Assembly (NCBI GenBank): GCA_030435675.1
Contig: CM059622.1
Location: 14,508,001 to 14,572,000, forward strand
Length of the DNA: 64,000 nucleotides
From: Steinernema hermaphroditum
Taxonomy: Eukaryota; Nematoda; Chromadorea; Rhabditida; Steinernematidae
Direction of reading: 5' to 3'
Shown here: piece after piece, positions 60,734-64,000 of the stretch
Layout of the letters: every line of letters begins with the position of its first letter
Numbering within the stretch: the first letter of the stretch is position 1
Made by a program: the position numbers and the translations under genes
Notes under the pieces: generated by a model
The model's database searches: none
What the model saw: the letters and a program-made list of their open reading frames with translations, nothing else
Told to the model about the DNA's origin: nothing

Positions 60734-62072
60734 TTTTCGATGCGGAAGGGGAGAGAATGATGCCAATGACGCACGGTTCTTATCACGAAAGAGTGGTGGT
60801 GAACGTTAATCCATCCAGCGCTCAGCAATGTATATTTGAACAAAGCCGTTTGTGAAGGTAGCGACATCGATTCCCTAAAAGGGGCCGCTTGGGTTAAGAC
60901 GCTTAGTACTAGGTCCAAAATGAGGAACTCTACGTGACTGAAAGTGTCGTGCGATAAGAGGTAATTGGAGTCATGTGCTTGCCCCATTATGCTCAATAGA
61001 CAAAATGCAATTCACAAACATGGTTAGCTTGTTTGTTTGACAATAAATAAAAGTGGATGTGACGATGCGGGGCGATGAATATTGAATTAGGCGTGTTTTT
61101 GGAGTGCTTGAAGAATGATGTTTCGGAAAAGCTATTTGTTATTCTCTTAGCAAATGGTTACTAAAAAAACGGTTACTAAACTCTTTAAACGATCGTAATC
61201 CGATTGCAATCCGCTGTTGAAACCGTTAAGACCACGTTTACCGTGTCTCTTCCCAAATCAGTGGCGTATCACATCGTAGTTAACGTTGTTCTTCTGGCTT
61301 CGGCGCTGAACATTAGATATCAGGCATCATTCTATCAGAACCGAATGATGTAATCCCATCAGTAGTCGCAGACGAAGGGTTGACTTAGTTAGAAGCGCAG
61401 GCGGTGAAGCACAGCGGGCGAACCATCACCGAGATGGATGGCGACTTTGCAGACTTCGGGATTTCAGTCAAGAGTCAAGGAGTTAAGCGATAGTGGAGTC
61501 AAGACTGGGGTCAAGCGGTAGTGACTGGCAAGCCGGTTAAAATACGGCTCTCTGGTGTTCCAGCTCTTCAAGGATCATTACGCCAAAGATGACGGCTAAA
61601 AACGACCGCTCACTCAACTCATTCAAAGAACCTCAGAGAGAGCGAGTGGGCGACCCGCTGACCGGATATTATCCTAGCCAATATGATAAAGAAGGCGGGC
61701 TGTGATGTATTATTTGCCGAAATTTAGTTGATAAAAAGGAACGTGCGGTGGAAGAGTGGCGCGTACAATGACCGAACCTTCACATAACTAACACCAAGAA
61801 GCATTAATAAAGCGCGCAATGGAAGTACATTAACCAGTGTGGCTGTGGACAGACTCTTTGTACTAGAGAAAGAAGTCATATCTCAATATCTAAGCAGCAT
61901 CGTGGGAATTTTCTTTCGGTAACAATCCCTTCCAGACCGGAATCCTATTATAAAAGGATTTTAGAGCTTTTTTACTTGTAATATTGCCCCTTTAAACATT
62001 GGAAGACCTATTCAGCAAGGAAACCAACAGCAGTCAATAGCATAATCGTATCCAATACTTAACACGACTCAC
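60734..62072. other. C5-C6 spacer with candidate C5 promoter
   Basis: TCTTATCACG lies about 45 bp upstream of the C5 ATG. No receptor exon was recognised. The spacer also holds an inverted family B repeat copy. Confidence 0.5.
61380..61660 (-). mobile_element. Dispersed repeat family B, copy 4 (inverted)
   Basis: On the minus strand it reads GAATGAGTTGAGTGAGCGGTCGTTTTTAGCCGTC, TGGCGTAATGATC and CTGGAACACCAGAGAGCCGTA, collinear with the copy at 37.6 kb. Confidence 0.6.
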
Positions 62073-62919
62073 GTAATGTGAAATATCGCCGATCATCGAT
62101 GCCTTCAGAAAAATCAGAGACAAGGCAGTGGTGTCGTCCGTCGTTAACTCAGAGCCCAGTTTGGAAAAAAGTAGTGAGTCCATTAGAACTTCGCCCACAT
62201 TTTCACTTGTCAAGGGCGTCTGAAAATCGAATCCAATAGCCGTTACTAAATCGGATGCACCAACTGCGGTCAAATTCTTCAGTCCAGGCTGAGCGTTTGG
62301 AAAGCTTATACTGACACTTGGTTGAACTGAAGGAGACGCTCCAGAGGGATCTGCTGTGGATGGTGGTCCCGTGTGGTAGATGTTTCGGCAAAATCCGTCC
62401 GCTGTTTCATAGCAAATGGCGACACGGTACTTTCCACAGGCATATTCGAAAAAGTGGCCTTTCAGTGGGTTCCCAAGGGGAAGACAACCAGGGAAAGTGA
62501 AGTCCATGGTCTGATTTTCAGAGATTTGTGCAGTTGCCTTGAAGAGAGAAAAGCGTTGCTCTATGACGGTCCCACGGTTCACTTCAACGGATAGACCGTT
62601 GTTACTGCTTACACTGAATACCTCATCTAAAATCTAATTGTAGAAAATGATAAGTGGCAAAGAAGTTACACTTATTTGCCATAACATCATTAATGGACAT
62701 ATCGATTGCTCCCTTAAAAGAGTCTTTGCTCCATATCAGCGCCGTGAGACCGTAAACATCGAAGGATGCAGTGAGACCTTCAGTCGCTGAGTACAGGCTG
62801 ATCACTTCCAGGAAGTTGTTTGTGAGGTGGAATAGATCGTGGTAGGACACAAACAGTTCCTGGTAGACAATGGCGGCGGCTCTGTTGGATAACAGAAAGA
62901 GGAAGAGAAGAGCCAACAT
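62073..62919 (-). CDS. Ectodomain cassette C6 of the adhesion GPCR, no mucin stalk
   Basis: Three exons (62672-62919, 62265-62613, 62073-62219), 248 codons ending in phase 0. Signal peptide MLALLFLFLLSNRAAA. N domain with YQELFVSYHDLFHLTNNFLE. The Cys module is FPGCLPLGNPLKG, YACGKYRVAICYETADGFC. Only about 20 Pro/Ser-rich residues separate it from ISFPNAQPGLKNLTA, so the Thr-rich stalk of the others is essentially absent. The final exon is TPLTSENVGEVLMDSLLFSKLG...IGDISHY. Two nearby acceptors for exon 2 give stops; the GGTATTCAG acceptor at 62,614 keeps the frame. Confidence 0.75.
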
Positions 62920-63853
62920 AGCATGGAGCGGAAGATGGTAAAAAGAACGAAGTGGTTACGACGATTCTGCACTTTGAGTTTGCTCATCCTTATCAGTTCA
63001 GCAAAAGAAATCCTATATGTCTCAGATTAGTGCTGTGTTATACAAATGATGTCCAAGGAACAAACACATTGCGGTTAACATACATGGAAGCAAATCGCAT
63101 CAAGCAGTGTAAAAAATACGGTATCAGGTGGGCAAGATATGCGAATAGATGAAAGAAAAATGGGTTTTACGGGACAACACATAACCAAAATGAATAGAAA
63201 AATCAACTATTTTAGCAAATTCAAAGCAAAGCATACAAAAGAAAAATTTTTGTCATCCGCAGGATTCGAACCTGCGCCCTCCGAAGAGGACTGCGACCTG
63301 AACGCAGCGCCTTAGACCACTCGGCCAGAATGACACGTTACATGGAGTTAGTGAAATTTTATATATTACATTATGTACAACGGACTCTTTTCAGTTGAAA
63401 ATTCTCGAGAAAGTATCATTCAACCTTCGTTCTATAAGTCTATCTCATCTATCCGCTCCTGACCGAGTTAACTCTTTCAAAGGTGTCCGTCTTCGCGGCT
63501 AGATAAGGCCTTGCGCGGCTGTTCAGTTGGTTCTGGCCACCCACCACTGGCTTCGCACCGAGATGGCTGAGGTTCTCATCTTCTATCCTCTCAATTACTG
63601 CATTACAAATGTGTTCTATTCCAACAGTGTCGCCCTTGCTTCAATTAAAACCACGCTTTCCGGAAGCAGATTAATCTGTTCAGAGCTCTTTATAGCCCTT
63701 TTAAACTACGATCCATAAATCGACCGAGCCTCATATAAATCCACAAAGAAAGTAACTTCAATTGTAAAAGTCAGCCTCAGCTATCGCATGAAATATTTCT
63801 CATTTCTACATATTGTCTCATTCCCATAAAACCAATCCATTATCACAACTCAC
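62920..63853. other. C6-C7 spacer with candidate C6 promoter
   Basis: CCTTATCAGT lies about 70 bp upstream of the C6 ATG. The spacer contains a tRNA-Leu gene and no receptor exon. Confidence 0.5.
63251..63334 (-). tRNA. tRNA-Leu(CAG)
   Basis: Identical over all 84 nt to the gene at 50,121, with the same cloverleaf, CAG anticodon and variable arm. Short flanks on both sides are also similar (AAAATTT.TGTCATCC and GTGAAAT..TATAT), which suggests it was copied along with surrounding array DNA. Confidence 0.95.
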
Positions 63854-64000
63854 CGGGTGGTCCAGCTCTTTCAAAGTCGCTGAGTTCCGAACGATTAGCG
63901 AAAGACAGGTGACGTCATCTGGATTCAGCATTTTGCCTTTCTGGGAATACGGGAGTGAGTCGTTCAGTATTGAATGGACGTTGTGTGTGGTGATTGGAAT
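63854..64000 (-). CDS. Ectodomain cassette C7, final exon only (partial)
   Basis: The window ends exactly at the 5' boundary expected for a 147-bp final exon. It reads IPITTHNVHSILNDSLPYSQKG...LNPDDVTCLSLIVRNSATLKELDHP and ends in a phase-0 GTGAGT donor. It shares the DDVT-LSLIV core with all the other cassettes. The signal peptide and ectodomain exons must lie beyond the window, so the array continues. Confidence 0.8.

Larger units (their letters stand above)
43651..64000 (-). other. Adhesion-GPCR locus with alternative 5' ectodomain cassettes
   Basis: One constant 3' block (43,651-49,614) preceded by tandem cassettes C1 (50,485-51,499), C2 (52,468-53,335), C3 (54,579-55,553), C4 (56,868-57,792), C5 (59,714-60,733), C6 (62,073-62,919) and C7 (63,854 to beyond the window). 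Spacing is about 1-3 kb. Every cassette ends with a 147-bp exon and a GTAAG/GTGAG-type phase-0 donor. No GAIN-B/GPS/7TM exon occurs between cassettes. The organisation resembles mammalian UGT1A and clustered protocadherins (known), where alternative promoters select the first block. That this locus works in that way is inference. Confidence 0.75.

Noticed and set aside
50485..64000. Each cassette as an independent complete adhesion-GPCR gene
   Set aside because: No GAIN-B, GPS or TM exon was found between any two cassettes, and all end in an open splice donor rather than a stop codon.
1..64000. CRISPR array, bacterial operon or plasmid features
   Set aside because: The sequence is clearly eukaryotic with spliced genes. 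Tandem repeats present lack regular unique spacers.

Overview
The window is nuclear DNA from a nematode, most likely a clade V (rhabditid/strongylid/diplogastrid-type) species. The evidence is multi-exon genes with short GT-AG introns, a TLF-type TBP paralogue, an SLC6 transporter and a C-type lectin of nematode style, tRNA genes with nematode-like sequence, and dispersed RTE/SINE/mariner repeats. No bacterial features are present. All exon models were built by hand from splice signals. Every multi-exon model rated 0.6 or higher keeps one open reading frame across all its junctions, except at one unresolved junction in the kinase.

Layout: 1.9-3.5 kb (-) GSK-3-like kinase; 4.4-4.9 kb (-) an unrecognised small gene; 8.3-9.3 kb (+) TBP-like factor (tlf-1); 9.6-16.1 kb (-) SLC6 symporter, convergent with tlf-1; 16.2-29.8 kb gene-poor, with three tRNA-Met(CAT) genes, GC-rich islands and SINE copies; 29.9-31.1 kb (+) secreted C-type lectin-like protein; 31.3-34.6 kb RTE-type LINE; 35.6-37.1 kb (-) secreted Cys-rich protein; 37.6-43.5 kb mostly repeats, including a mariner-like element and a 165-bp tandem array.

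The main feature is 43.65-64.0 kb (-), running off the right edge. One 14-exon block (43,651-49,614) encodes most of a GAIN domain, a GPS motif, seven transmembrane helices and a long acidic cytoplasmic tail: the invariant part of an adhesion GPCR. Upstream lie six complete and one partial three-exon cassettes (C1-C7). Each complete one has its own signal peptide, a diverged Cys-rich ectodomain, usually a Ser/Thr-rich stalk, and a 147-bp final exon of constant length ending in a phase-0 donor. No cassette except C1 has GAIN/GPS/7TM exons before the next cassette begins. All of them are splice-compatible with the first exon of the constant block. I read this as a protocadherin/UGT1-like locus: alternative promoters or trans-splicing would put different extracellular heads on one receptor. 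A GATA-type site 20-75 bp upstream of each complete cassette's ATG fits independent promoters. Two identical tRNA-Leu(CAG) genes, a tRNA fragment and a LINE deletion derivative sit inside the array.
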